Shown here: one piece after another, positions 44,730 to 53,716 of the stretch
Numbering within the stretch: position 1 is the stretch's first letter
Layout of the letters: the number at the start of each line of letters is the position of its first letter
Assembly: GCF_013266735.1 (NCBI RefSeq)
Contig: NZ_JABSNU010000007.1
Location: 186,001-250,000 of the forward strand
Source of the DNA: Pedobacter foliorum
GTDB taxonomy: Bacteria > Bacteroidota > Bacteroidia > Sphingobacteriales > Sphingobacteriaceae
Length of the DNA stretch: 64,000 nt
Direction: 5' to 3'
Position numbers and translations under genes: made by a program
The notes under the pieces: generated by a model
What the model was told of the DNA's origin: nothing
Databases searched by the model: none
Seen by the model: the letters and a program-made list of their open reading frames with translations, nothing else

Positions 44730-47210
44730 ATGACTCTTAAGAAAATAATCATTTTTTTTCTATGTTGGACATTTGTTTTAAGCCCTTGTTTCTTGTATGC
44801 TCAGAAGAAAGATAGCCTAAATTCAAAACCTACACCAGACAGCTCACAACTTAATTTTGTGGCCAGGATGCAGGCCTTTGCAAAAAATGCTTCAAAGAAA
44901 AGTGCCGATGAATTTAGTGCTGACAAAGCAGCTATCAGCCAGATTAAGACCTTTGAAGAAATAAAGCAAACCATGCAAAAGGCAAAGATCTACCTGAAAG
45001 GAAAATTAGATACCCCCGGAACTAAGGTTGAGCTACAGGAAATAGAAAGGGATTTTGCTTTGGCAGGAGATGGAGTATTCACAAACAAGGGAACAACACA
45101 AACCTTTCGTAATTTAACTGCTACCTCTAAAATATTGGCTGAGTTACTTAACAAAGCAAATGCACGAAAAGTCAGACTAGAAGTCCGTCAACAAGAACTC
45201 CATGAATTCAGATATCAACTGGATTCACTTTTGAGTGTACCTGCTTTATTTAAGTTTGCATCCGATTCGACTACGCTGATGAAGTATCTGCAAAAAATCA
45301 AAGTGATTGCTTATGAAACAGGGCCAATAGATACCGCCCTCAATGTAGCTAGTAATAATATCCAGGCACTGCTGAATCAGGTAAATATGACTGTTTTTAA
45401 ATTAGAGAGCAGTTTAGAGGAAATAGATTCTTATCAAAAGGAGATGGCTACCCATACCTTTAAAAGGGAATTTAACAATTTATGGGAACCTCAGGGTTAT
45501 TACCGTCCATTTGGAGAGATACTCAATTTTTCAAAAATAAAAGGTTTACTCACACTTAGTTTTTATGCGGAGAACAATACAGGAAAACTAATCGTTTTGC
45601 TATTACTTATGATGACTTCCTTTATCTATCTACGCTCACTTAAACATATATATATTGACAATAAGCTACTAAAATCGAATTTTGATGGACAGCTGGTATT
45701 ACGGTATCCACTGCTCTCTGCCATACTGCTTGCTATTAGCTTTTTCCAGTTCTTTTTCATATCACCGCCATTCATCTTAAATGTGATCTTTTGGTTGGTT
45801 TCCTGCGTTTGTCTCAGCATAATCTTCAATGCTTATGTGAGTAAATACTGGATGCGAATCTGGTTATTAATGGTACTACTTTTCCTAATCTCAGCCTTTG
45901 GAAATCTCGTACTGCAGGCTTCTAGAATCGAAAGGTGGTTCATGTTGCTTACTTCAATGTTTGCAGTAATTGCAGGATTGACTATACTGCTCAAAGGGCA
46001 TCGCGAAGAGCTGAGGGAAAAATGGATTATTTGGTCAATCGCTTTTATGACATTCCTGGAATTGGTCTCTACAATCGCAAACCTTTTTGGTAGATATAAT
46101 ATCGCGAAAACATTGTTTATCAGTGGCTTTTTAAATGTTATCATTGCAATTCTTTTTTTATGGACTATACGACTCATTAACGAGGGACTATTCCTTGCCT
46201 TCAACGTATATTCAGGACAAGACAGAAAACTTTTTTATCTTAATTTTGAAAGGGTAGGCAATAGGGCGCCGGCACTTTTTTACATCCTGTTAATTCTAGG
46301 CTGGATAGTTTTATTTGGCCGTAATTTTCCTGCATTTGATTACCTTTCAGAGCCTTTACAAAACTTTTTTAGTCAAGAAAGAACCTTAGGTAATTATACT
46401 TTCAGCATCAATAACATGATCTTGTTCTTTACAATCATGGGCATTTCGGTGTTGATATCAAAAATTGTATCATTTTTTGCCTCAGACAAACAGCTTTCCG
46501 GAACAGATAGCAAGCATGAAAAACGAGGAATAGGGAGTTGGCTACTATTGGTGCGTATCTCGATACTTTGCATTGGGTTATTTTTAGCCATTGCCGCAGC
46601 AGGTATTCCAATAGACAGGATCACCATCGTTTTGGGCGCACTCGGTGTAGGTATTGGTTTCGGATTACAGACTTTAGTCAATAATCTGGTAAGCGGACTT
46701 ATCATCGCATTTGAAAAGCCTGTAAATGTAGGAGATATCGTAGATGTTGACGGACAAGGCGGCAAGATGAAATCCATTGGCTTTCGAAGCAGTGTCATCT
46801 CAACCTGGGACGGTGCAGATCTTGTTATGCCTAATGGCGACCTGCTTAATTCTCATCTCATCAACTGGTCACTGGGCGGAAACCGTAAGCGTATATCCAT
46901 TCTGATTGGGGTCGCCTATGATGCAGATCTTGAAAAAGCAAGGACAATACTCGGCGAGATTCTAAACAATGATCAGCGAATTAGTAAGAGTCCTGAACCT
47001 ACGGTACAATTTGAGCAACTTGGTAATAGTTCAATTGATCTGAGAATATATTTCTGGACAAAACATATTGGAGACACTTCTGCTACAAGAAGTGATTTAA
47101 TCATAGCTATTGTGGCTGCTTTCAAAACCAATGGTATCAGCATTCCATTTCCTCAGCAGGATATTTATCTTCATCATCCAAATGCGACAGAGAAACCTAT
47201 TGAAGAATAG
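44730..47210 (+). CDS. Mechanosensitive ion channel (MscS-like, large)
   Basis: The 826-residue inner-membrane protein has a signal peptide, a periplasmic helical coiled-coil-rich region (about 25-260), about ten membrane helices and a C-terminal MscS domain. The pore helix and beta domain read IVLGALGVGIGFGLQTLVNNLVSG, FEKPVNVGDIVDV and VMPNGDLLNSHLINWS. Such channels open on osmotic downshock and release solutes. Its length places it in the KefA/MscK-like group with an extended periplasmic part. Single gene; its stop is 12 bp from a convergent lipoprotein gene without a visible terminator. Confidence 0.93.
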   Translation: MTLKKIIIFFLCWTFVLSPCFLYAQKKDSLNSKPTPDSSQLNFVARMQAFAKNASKKSADEFSADKAAISQIKTFEEIKQTMQKAKIYLKGKLDTPGTKVELQEIERDFALAGDGVFTNKGTTQTFRNLTATSKILAELLNKANARKVRLEVRQQELHEFRYQLDSLLSVPALFKFASDSTTLMKYLQKIKVIAYETGPIDTALNVASNNIQALLNQVNMTVFKLESSLEEIDSYQKEMATHTFKREFNNLWEPQGYYRPFGEILNFSKIKGLLTLSFYAENNTGKLIVLLLLMMTSFIYLRSLKHIYIDNKLLKSNFDGQLVLRYPLLSAILLAISFFQFFFISPPFILNVIFWLVSCVCLSIIFNAYVSKYWMRIWLLMVLLFLISAFGNLVLQASRIERWFMLLTSMFAVIAGLTILLKGHREELREKWIIWSIAFMTFLELVSTIANLFGRYNIAKTLFISGFLNVIIAILFLWTIRLINEGLFLAFNVYSGQDRKLFYLNFERVGNRAPALFYILLILGWIVLFGRNFPAFDYLSEPLQNFFSQERTLGNYTFSINNMILFFTIMGISVLISKIVSFFASDKQLSGTDSKHEKRGIGSWLLLVRISILCIGLFLAIAAAGIPIDRITIVLGALGVGIGFGLQTLVNNLVSGLIIAFEKPVNVGDIVDVDGQGGKMKSIGFRSSVISTWDGADLVMPNGDLLNSHLINWSLGGNRKRISILIGVAYDADLEKARTILGEILNNDQRISKSPEPTVQFEQLGNSSIDLRIYFWTKHIGDTSATRSDLIIAIVAAFKTNGISIPFPQQDIYLHHPNATEKPIEE

Positions 47211-47222
47211 TTATAGCATAAA

Positions 47223-47822
47223 TTACCAGGAATAGGATTGATCAGTAGTGCCCAGTCCTTTAATTAGATTTTGTGATGAAGTTGGGGCGTAATCAGGCTG
47301 AACACTTGGATTAGATGGATAAGTTTTTCCATTAAACTTCATCAGGTGATCTTTTCCTTGGCTATGAAGTATTAAATCTCTCCATCCCATTGTAAAAGTG
47401 TCTGCTATTAAAAGTGGCGACTCCGTAACAGTAAATTTAGTTACTAATTCTCCTTCAGGATTAAGCAGCAAAACTGTACACCCTCCGGATCCACAAAAGT
47501 AGGGGCCTGTTAACCCAACAAAAATTTCCTTTTTAGGTTCTTCATTAATGTTATATTCAAAAACTTTAAACTTTCTACTTTGTTCATCAATCAAATTTTT
47601 AGAGAGGTCATCCTTAAACATTTTACCTAAGCCTAGCTTTATTAGGTTAAGTGTATGCTCACTAACCATTTCTTTTTGATTACCAACAGAATCCTTTCTA
47701 AGCTCTTTTGGTTGATGAACTGTAACTAAAGTATCACTATTCTTAACCTGGTTTTCTGAAGAGTTACAGCTAAAAAATAACAGGCTGCCAAGCATACCAA
47801 TAATTGGAAAAAATGTTTTCAT
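47223..47822 (-). CDS. Putative lipoprotein of unknown function (199 aa)
   Basis: The 199-residue product has a lipoprotein signal (LLFFSC, Cys19) and a mature region with one likely disulfide or metal-binding loop, YFCGSGGCTVLLL. The latter recalls small secreted heme- or peptide-binding-like proteins, but I cannot assign a family. The sequence GWRDLILHSQGKDHLMKFNGKTY is consistent with a beta-rich fold. Convergent with the MscS gene; divergent from the sugar locus that starts at 47997. Confidence 0.6.
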   Translation of the reverse strand: MKTFFPIIGMLGSLLFFSCNSSENQVKNSDTLVTVHQPKELRKDSVGNQKEMVSEHTLNLIKLGLGKMFKDDLSKNLIDEQSRKFKVFEYNINEEPKKEIFVGLTGPYFCGSGGCTVLLLNPEGELVTKFTVTESPLLIADTFTMGWRDLILHSQGKDHLMKFNGKTYPSNPSVQPDYAPTSSQNLIKGLGTTDQSYSW

Positions 47823-47936
47823 AATATTGCTTTTAATGTGGCTAAATTAAACATTTGCTTTAAGTGTTCTACAATCATATATGCAGAAAATGTAGTTTGA
47901 TAACATTGAATATGTTAAAATAGTTTAGGTAACAGG

Positions 47937-47977
47937 TAAATTTGGTGTACAAAATTCATGTTGAATTAATGAATTTT
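47937..47977 (+). promoter_or_regulatory. Promoter and inverted repeat before the RraA operon
   Basis: A -7 box TAAATTTG at 47937-47944 matches TAnnTTTG. Seven bases downstream, AAAATTCAT (47951-47959) and ATGAATTTT (47969-47977) form a perfect 9-bp inverted repeat around the expected transcription start. It is a candidate operator for the AraC regulator encoded at 55118 or another factor. Confidence 0.45.
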
Positions 47978-47996
47978 GGAGAAAACATTAATAAAT

Positions 47997-48686
47997 ATGA
48001 AATGGCAGACTGACACTGAGCTTTTTGAGATCATTCGTAGAGAACTTTATACTGCAGTAATCGGTGACATCATGGATAAAATGGGACTGCTGCATCAATT
48101 TTTACCAGCAGCTATACAGCCGCTTAGAAAAGATATGTTTGTAGTTGGAAGGGCAATGCCTGTTTTAGAGGCAGATGTTCTGGAATCAACGGGGTATACA
48201 GGTAATAACCCTACCTTAAAGAAATCTTTCGGCCTCATGTTAGAGGCACTGGATGACTTAAAAAAAGATGAAGTTTATATCTGTGGCGGAGCCTCTCCAA
48301 ATTATGCATTATGGGGCGAACTAATGAGTACAAGAGCCTTGAAGCTAGGTGCAGCAGGAGCAGTTGTGGATGGGTATTCGAGAGATACAAAGGGAATTCT
48401 GGAACTTAATTTTCCAACATTTTCTTACGGTAGTTATGCTCAGGATCAGGCGCCTCGGGGTAAAGTAATTGATTATAGGGTTCCAATTGAAATAAGGGGA
48501 GTGCTTATTAATCCGGGAGACATTGTGGTTGGTGATATTGATGGGGTTTGCATCATTCCTAAGATTCATGAAGTCGAGGTTTTCAATCTGGCCATTGAAA
48601 AGGCAAGAGGAGAAAAGCTGGTTCAAATTAAAATTCAAGAAGGAATGAGTGCCACAGAAGCTTTTGAGCAATATGGAATTATGTGA
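47997..48686 (+). CDS. RraA-family protein, probable aldolase or decarboxylase
   Basis: The 229-residue protein has the RraA/HMG-aldolase fold: ALWGELMSTRALKLGAAGAVVDGYSRDT and GDIVVGDIDGVCIIPK. Aldolase members use a divalent metal and a D-x20-R-D motif; here it reads Glu108-x20-Arg129-Asp130. It could cleave a 2-keto-3-deoxy sugar acid to pyruvate plus an aldehyde, fitting the dehydratase and dehydrogenase genes downstream, rather than regulate RNase E, which lacks relevance here. The ATG at 47997 is preferred to a TTG at 47976 inside the inverted repeat. First gene of the operon. Confidence 0.85.
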   Translation: MKWQTDTELFEIIRRELYTAVIGDIMDKMGLLHQFLPAAIQPLRKDMFVVGRAMPVLEADVLESTGYTGNNPTLKKSFGLMLEALDDLKKDEVYICGGASPNYALWGELMSTRALKLGAAGAVVDGYSRDTKGILELNFPTFSYGSYAQDQAPRGKVIDYRVPIEIRGVLINPGDIVVGDIDGVCIIPKIHEVEVFNLAIEKARGEKLVQIKIQEGMSATEAFEQYGIM

Positions 48687-48720
48687 CCAAAAGTGTATAA
48701 GAAAAAGTAATATTAAAGAA

Positions 48721-51657
48721 ATGAAGACATCCTATATTATAGTTTTTGCCTGTTTGTTGTTTTTTGGAAATAATGCAAGCGCACAGATTCAAAAGATCGC
48801 TCTTCCAATTGCAGGGGGTAAAAACATAGAAATTGCCCGTTTATCTCCGGTTCCCTCAGACAAGAATTTTAAGCTTTCGCTAAATGGAGAATGGTTGTTT
48901 TCTGAAAATTTAGAAAGTGGCTCCCACAGGAAACCAATTCAGGTACCCGGAGAGTGGGTGATGCAAGGTTTTAATGTAAACACAGGAGAAACCGCAACCT
49001 ACAGTAAAAACCTCGTCATACCTGCCTCATGGCAGGGCAAGAGAATGAAATTAAAGTTCGATGGCGTTAGCTCTCATGCTGTTGTAAAAATAAACGGTCG
49101 CAAAGTATCAGAACATGAAGGGAGTTTTGTGCCTTTTGAATCTGATGTTACAGACTTTCTCCGTTCAGGAGATAATTTGCTTGAAGTCGAAGTTCAGGCA
49201 CAGACTATTAGTGATATTCTTGCTTGTACTTCTCAGTATGCAGCACACACAGTAGGAGGTATTCTTAGAAAGGTCACTTTGTTTGCATTACCTGAAGTAA
49301 ATATTGCAGATATAAGTGTAACTACAAGTTTTGATGGTAATTATAAGAATTCAATGCTGCGGCTTAAGACTAAAATCATCAATGAATCCAGGACAACCTC
49401 TAGTGCTCAAATAAACTATGTGCTAACTGATAACGAAGGTAAAGTTGTTTTCAAAAAGGCAATGCCTCTGGGTAAAACGCTCGCTCCAGGGGAATCAACT
49501 CTTTTGGGCCAGAGTTTCTCTGTCAAAAATCCTAAACAATGGAATACCGAGCATCCTTATTTATATAACTTAACAACTGAACTGATTGTTAGTGGCAACG
49601 CCATTCAAAAGAATACTCAAAAAATTGGTTTCAGACAGGTGGAGATTAAAGGAAATCAGCTTTTTGTAAATGGTTATCCGATTAAATTAAGAGGGGTAAA
49701 CAGGCATTCTGTTCATCCGCTTACCGGTCGAAGCATAAGTCCTGAACTTGAAATAAAAGACGCTGAACTTTTTAAGCAGGCTAACTGTAACTACATACGC
49801 ACTTCTCATTATCCACCGTCACAAGAATTTCTGGAAGCAGCAGATAGCATTGGTTTGTTTGTGGAAAATGAATCTTCATTAACCTGGATTCAGCACCATG
49901 CTTCTCCAATGTGGGGCCTATGGGATTATAAAGATGAAAAATTCTTACCTTATATGATCTCGGCAAATCTGGAAAAGATGCAGTCAGCAAAGAATCATCC
50001 TTCAGTTATCATCTGGTCGCTAGGGAATGAATCCAGATGGAGCCCTTTGTGGCAAAAAGTGTTGGATAAGGTGAAGGAATTTGATAGTACCCGGCCAACC
50101 TCTTTTCATGACCAATGCTGGGGTGGTTTCAACAATGCGGGAAGCAAGGCTGATATTGCCAATTATCACTACCCGGGCATGAATGGCCCGGCAGCTACCG
50201 ATACCATGAGCCGACCTACCTTATTCGGCGAATATGCGCATGTTAGTACCTATAACAGACGAGAACTGGCTACCGATCCTGGTGTAAGAAGTGCGTATGC
50301 ACTTCCATTGGTAAAAATGTACGATTCAATATACTATCATAAAGGCAATCTGGGCGGCGCAGTCTGGAGCGGAATAGACGATACTTTTCATCTTCCTGAT
50401 GGACGCATTGTAGGTTATGGTCCTTGGGGTCCAATAGATGGCTGGCGCAGGCCAAAGCCTGAATACTGGGGTATGAAGAAAGCCTATGCACCGGTAGTAA
50501 TTAAAAATTTAAACGATCTGAAAGTACAAAACGATCAGTTGATCCTTCAGGTAGAAAACCGCTATGACTTTATATCGCTTCAGGATGTTTCCATCAGCTA
50601 CAAAACAAATGTTACCTCAGGAAAAATCAATTCACAGATAGGACCACATCAAAATGGATATTTAAAAATACCTGTTAACGAACAAACAAAAGAGGTGTAC
50701 ATCACTTTTAAAGATCCGGGCGGATTTATTACCAACGAAGAACATATCGTTTTAAAGAAAACTGAAGAGGTGCAATATAAAATGACTGAATCACTTGCCC
50801 TGGAAGAGAATTCTTCTGCTTATTTTATTCAGCAGGGAGCTATCAGATATACAGTTGATAAAACGACCGGGATAATATCAGCCGCAGAAAGTAAAGGGCA
50901 AAGGATACTTAACCAGGGTCCCGTGTTTTGTGTTGTACCAATGAATAGCGAAGATGGAGGAAAACCAAATGTTGCAGGAGAAACTTATCAGAATAACATT
51001 TACCCAATTAAGAATTATCCCTTATATACTTTGTATGTAAAAAATATAACCACTCAGAAAACTGAAGATGCCATCATAATCTCTATGGAAACTACTTACA
51101 AAAGTGCAAACGGGAGCATAAAGTATTCTTTTATGAAGAATGGGAATGTAAAGGTAGACTATGATGTTAAATGTTGGGATGAGGCCACCGCAACCCCATA
51201 TCAGTATGGTATGTTATTTCAGTTACCTAAAGTTTTTGATCAGTTGAGCTGGAAGCGTAGCGGAGATTTTACCGTTTATTCTCCAGATGACATAGCAAGG
51301 GATAGTGGAACCACAAAACTGAATGCAAAATGGCTGTCTTCGGTAGAAGAGCCGGGCAAGCAAACCTCAGCGCTTTGGAAAGATGATGCAAACGAAATGG
51401 GGTCTAATGATTTCAGGTCAACAAAACAGCACATTATTCGCGCTGAGCTAACTAACAATAACAACAATGGCATTACAGTACTTTCAGATACAAAACAATC
51501 TTCAAGAAGCTGGTTGCAGGATAGCAACATACAGTTTCTGATCGCCGATTACAGTAACAATGGATCTGAACCATTTTATGGATCTCCATTTACGGATCAA
51601 AGAATTAATATTAAGGGCAAACAATTAAAAGGAAACGTGATATTCCGGTTGCGTTAA
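48721..51657 (+). CDS. GH2 glycosidase (beta-galactosidase type), secreted
   Basis: A 978-residue protein with a signal peptide (cleavage near SASAQ), an N-terminal sugar-binding jelly roll, an immunoglobulin-like domain, a TIM barrel and C-terminal beta domains, the full glycoside hydrolase family 2 set. The acid/base is Glu437 in SLGNESRWS and the nucleophile Glu504 in LFGEYAHV. The typical VNRHSVHPLTGR and RTSHYPPSQEF segments are present. Probably a beta-galactosidase or related exo-enzyme. The ATG at 48721 begins the signal peptide directly. It lies 34 bp after the RraA-like gene and 14 bp before the dehydratase gene. Confidence 0.93.
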   Translation: MKTSYIIVFACLLFFGNNASAQIQKIALPIAGGKNIEIARLSPVPSDKNFKLSLNGEWLFSENLESGSHRKPIQVPGEWVMQGFNVNTGETATYSKNLVIPASWQGKRMKLKFDGVSSHAVVKINGRKVSEHEGSFVPFESDVTDFLRSGDNLLEVEVQAQTISDILACTSQYAAHTVGGILRKVTLFALPEVNIADISVTTSFDGNYKNSMLRLKTKIINESRTTSSAQINYVLTDNEGKVVFKKAMPLGKTLAPGESTLLGQSFSVKNPKQWNTEHPYLYNLTTELIVSGNAIQKNTQKIGFRQVEIKGNQLFVNGYPIKLRGVNRHSVHPLTGRSISPELEIKDAELFKQANCNYIRTSHYPPSQEFLEAADSIGLFVENESSLTWIQHHASPMWGLWDYKDEKFLPYMISANLEKMQSAKNHPSVIIWSLGNESRWSPLWQKVLDKVKEFDSTRPTSFHDQCWGGFNNAGSKADIANYHYPGMNGPAATDTMSRPTLFGEYAHVSTYNRRELATDPGVRSAYALPLVKMYDSIYYHKGNLGGAVWSGIDDTFHLPDGRIVGYGPWGPIDGWRRPKPEYWGMKKAYAPVVIKNLNDLKVQNDQLILQVENRYDFISLQDVSISYKTNVTSGKINSQIGPHQNGYLKIPVNEQTKEVYITFKDPGGFITNEEHIVLKKTEEVQYKMTESLALEENSSAYFIQQGAIRYTVDKTTGIISAAESKGQRILNQGPVFCVVPMNSEDGGKPNVAGETYQNNIYPIKNYPLYTLYVKNITTQKTEDAIIISMETTYKSANGSIKYSFMKNGNVKVDYDVKCWDEATATPYQYGMLFQLPKVFDQLSWKRSGDFTVYSPDDIARDSGTTKLNAKWLSSVEEPGKQTSALWKDDANEMGSNDFRSTKQHIIRAELTNNNNNGITVLSDTKQSSRSWLQDSNIQFLIADYSNNGSEPFYGSPFTDQRINIKGKQLKGNVIFRLR

Positions 51658-51671
51658 AAATAAAATTAGAT

Positions 51672-52838
51672 ATGAAAATTACAGATGTAAAAGTATGGCT
51701 GGTTGAGGGCGTTAAGTACAACTGGACTTTACTCAAGATTTATACTGATACAGGGCATACTGGAGTTGGAGAAGCAACAAATTGGCCGGGCAGTCCAATT
51801 GTATACCATGCTGCAAAACATGTAGGAGAAAGAATTATTGGACTTGATCCAATGAGAACAGACTTTATATGGACCAAGCTGTACAGAGATCTGAATTGGA
51901 TGGGACCGTTTGGTGCCAGCATGTGCGCGATAAGTGGGATTGACATGGCTTTACTGGACTTAAAAGGTAAAGTGCTGGGGACGCCTTGTTATGAGTTATT
52001 AGGAGGAGCGTTTAGGACGGATATTCAGCTATATGCAAACTATTGGTTTACCGGAGGTGGACATAATGCAGAAGATTATGCTGCTCAGGCTATAAAAGTA
52101 AAGGAAGCAGGATTTACAGGGCTTAAATTTGATCCATTTGCTCACACTAACTATTTGTATGGTGAAGACTTGTCGTCAAATCTGCAACTCACTAATGAAC
52201 AGCAGGATCTGGCGTTCAATGTAAGTAAAGCTGTACGCGATGCTGTGGGACCAAACTTTGACATTATGATCGAGACGCACGCTATGCTTAATTATAGTGT
52301 GGCTGTTAAAATGGCTCAGCGTCTTTCGGAACTGAATATTACCTGGTATGAGGAACCTGCGGGACCTGAAAATGCAAATACACTCAGAGCCATGCGAGAC
52401 AGAATTCCTTCGAACGTTTCTATTTGTGTTGGTGAGCGGCATTATACCCGTCATGGCATACGAGACCTACTGGAAAAACATGTGTGTGATTTCATGATGC
52501 CTGACATTACACGTTGCGGCGGCCCCTCAGAAATGAAGAGGATGGCTACAATGATGGAGGCATATAATGTATTACTTGCCCCACACAATCCTAATGGGCC
52601 GCTTTCTACCTTGGCTTCGGCTCATGTATGTGCGTCTGTTCCTAATTTTTTCAGACAGGAATTTATGTTCAATGACGTGCCATGGAGAGATACTATTATC
52701 AACCATCCGATAAAAGAAATGATCGTAGGAGGGCATTTGAAATTGAGTGATCGTCCGGGGCTGGGAGTGGATTTGGTTGAATCAGAAATGGAGAAACATC
52801 CGGGAGTTTTAGAAGCAAGACCTGGATTTTATGTGTAA
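51672..52838 (+). CDS. Enolase-superfamily sugar-acid dehydratase (mandelate racemase subgroup)
   Basis: The 388-residue protein has the capping domain and TIM barrel of the mandelate racemase/muconate lactonising group, closest in pattern to galactonate dehydratase. Metal ligands fit Glu201, Glu227 and Glu255 (VGER); the base His203 lies in the ETH motif, and His305 in APHNPNGP, with Glu330 in RQEF. In DgoD the first ligand is Asp within DFH, so Glu201 is a substitution. It should dehydrate an aldonic acid to a 2-keto-3-deoxy acid. Lies between GH2 and SDR genes with 14- and 25-bp spacing. Confidence 0.9.
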   Translation: MKITDVKVWLVEGVKYNWTLLKIYTDTGHTGVGEATNWPGSPIVYHAAKHVGERIIGLDPMRTDFIWTKLYRDLNWMGPFGASMCAISGIDMALLDLKGKVLGTPCYELLGGAFRTDIQLYANYWFTGGGHNAEDYAAQAIKVKEAGFTGLKFDPFAHTNYLYGEDLSSNLQLTNEQQDLAFNVSKAVRDAVGPNFDIMIETHAMLNYSVAVKMAQRLSELNITWYEEPAGPENANTLRAMRDRIPSNVSICVGERHYTRHGIRDLLEKHVCDFMMPDITRCGGPSEMKRMATMMEAYNVLLAPHNPNGPLSTLASAHVCASVPNFFRQEFMFNDVPWRDTIINHPIKEMIVGGHLKLSDRPGLGVDLVESEMEKHPGVLEARPGFYV

Positions 52839-52863
52839 AGTTGTTAAAGGTTAGAATTAAATT

Positions 52864-53655
52864 ATGGCACTACAAATTGACTTAAAAGGGAAAGTGGCCC
52901 TTGTTACGGGCGTTACTTCTGGTATTGGATTGGGTATTGCAAAAGTTTTGGCCAAAGCCGGCTGTACGATTGCCGGTTGTGCGGAACATCCAAATAATAG
53001 TCCGGAAGCAAGCAGTTTTTTAGAAATAATAAGGAGTGAAGGGGGCAACGCTAGCTACAATAAAACAGATATGCGCAATCCGGAAGATATCAGAGAGCTT
53101 GTTCAATCAGTTACTGAACGAGAAGGAGGTAAAATAGATATTCTTGTCTCAAATGCAGGTAAGAATGTTTTTGACAGGCCTGAAGGGTGTAGTGAAATGG
53201 ATTGGGATTTTAATATGAACCTGAATCTTGCTTCACATTGGCGGATTGCAAAACTTTGCAGGCCATATTTAGAGAAAAATAACGGAGTAATCATTCTCAT
53301 GAGCTCTAATCATGCTTATTCAACCATGCCCGGTTGTTTCCCATATAACATTACTAAAACAGCACTAACAGGACTGGTAAGAAGTTTAGCCATTGAATGG
53401 GGGCCTAACATTAGGACTGTAGGAATTGCCCCGGGCTTTATTGATACTCCCGGCAATCAACTATGGTTCGACTCATTTCTGGATCCTGCAAAAGAAAGAC
53501 AAAGAACCATTGAGTTACATCCGGTAAAGAATTTAGGTACTCCCGAAGAGATAGGAGGCTGGTGCGCTTTTCTGGCAAGTGAATATGCTGCTTTTGCATC
53601 AGGTACAACCTATTTGATTGATGGTGGAAGAAGTGCACTAATGCAGGATAGTTAA
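52864..53655 (+). CDS. Short-chain dehydrogenase/reductase (SDR)
   Basis: A classical 263-residue SDR: TGVTSGIG nucleotide motif (15-22), NAG (97-99), catalytic Ser at 147/148, Tyr161 and Lys165 (YNITK), PGFIDTPG after strand 6 and the C-terminal SGTTYLIDGG. Relatives include sugar 1-dehydrogenases and 2-keto-3-deoxy-L-fuconate 4-dehydrogenase, so it may oxidise galactose or fucose, or act on the dehydratase product. Cytosolic, 25 bp after the dehydratase. No lactonase gene is present in the locus, an open point for the sugar-dehydrogenase option. Confidence 0.92.
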   Translation: MALQIDLKGKVALVTGVTSGIGLGIAKVLAKAGCTIAGCAEHPNNSPEASSFLEIIRSEGGNASYNKTDMRNPEDIRELVQSVTEREGGKIDILVSNAGKNVFDRPEGCSEMDWDFNMNLNLASHWRIAKLCRPYLEKNNGVIILMSSNHAYSTMPGCFPYNITKTALTGLVRSLAIEWGPNIRTVGIAPGFIDTPGNQLWFDSFLDPAKERQRTIELHPVKNLGTPEEIGGWCAFLASEYAAFASGTTYLIDGGRSALMQDS

Positions 53656-53667
53656 CTTAAGTTTTAT

Positions 53668-53675
53668 TATATTTG
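53668..53675 (+). promoter_or_regulatory. Candidate -7 box before the six-hairpin-type glycosidase
   Basis: TATATTTG matches the TAnnTTTG -7 consensus, 41 bp upstream of the glycosidase start, in the 61-bp gap after the SDR gene. No clear -33 TTTG. It may be an internal promoter of the locus. Confidence 0.35.
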
Positions 53676-53716
53676 TACATACATATATACATGAAAATCA
53701 ACACAAACCTAAGTCT

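Noticed and set aside
47997..48686. Calling the RraA-like protein a regulator of ribonuclease E
   Set aside because: The Glu-x20-Arg-Asp motif and the dehydratase/SDR neighbours point to an aldolase or decarboxylase; E. coli-type RNase E control is not expected here.
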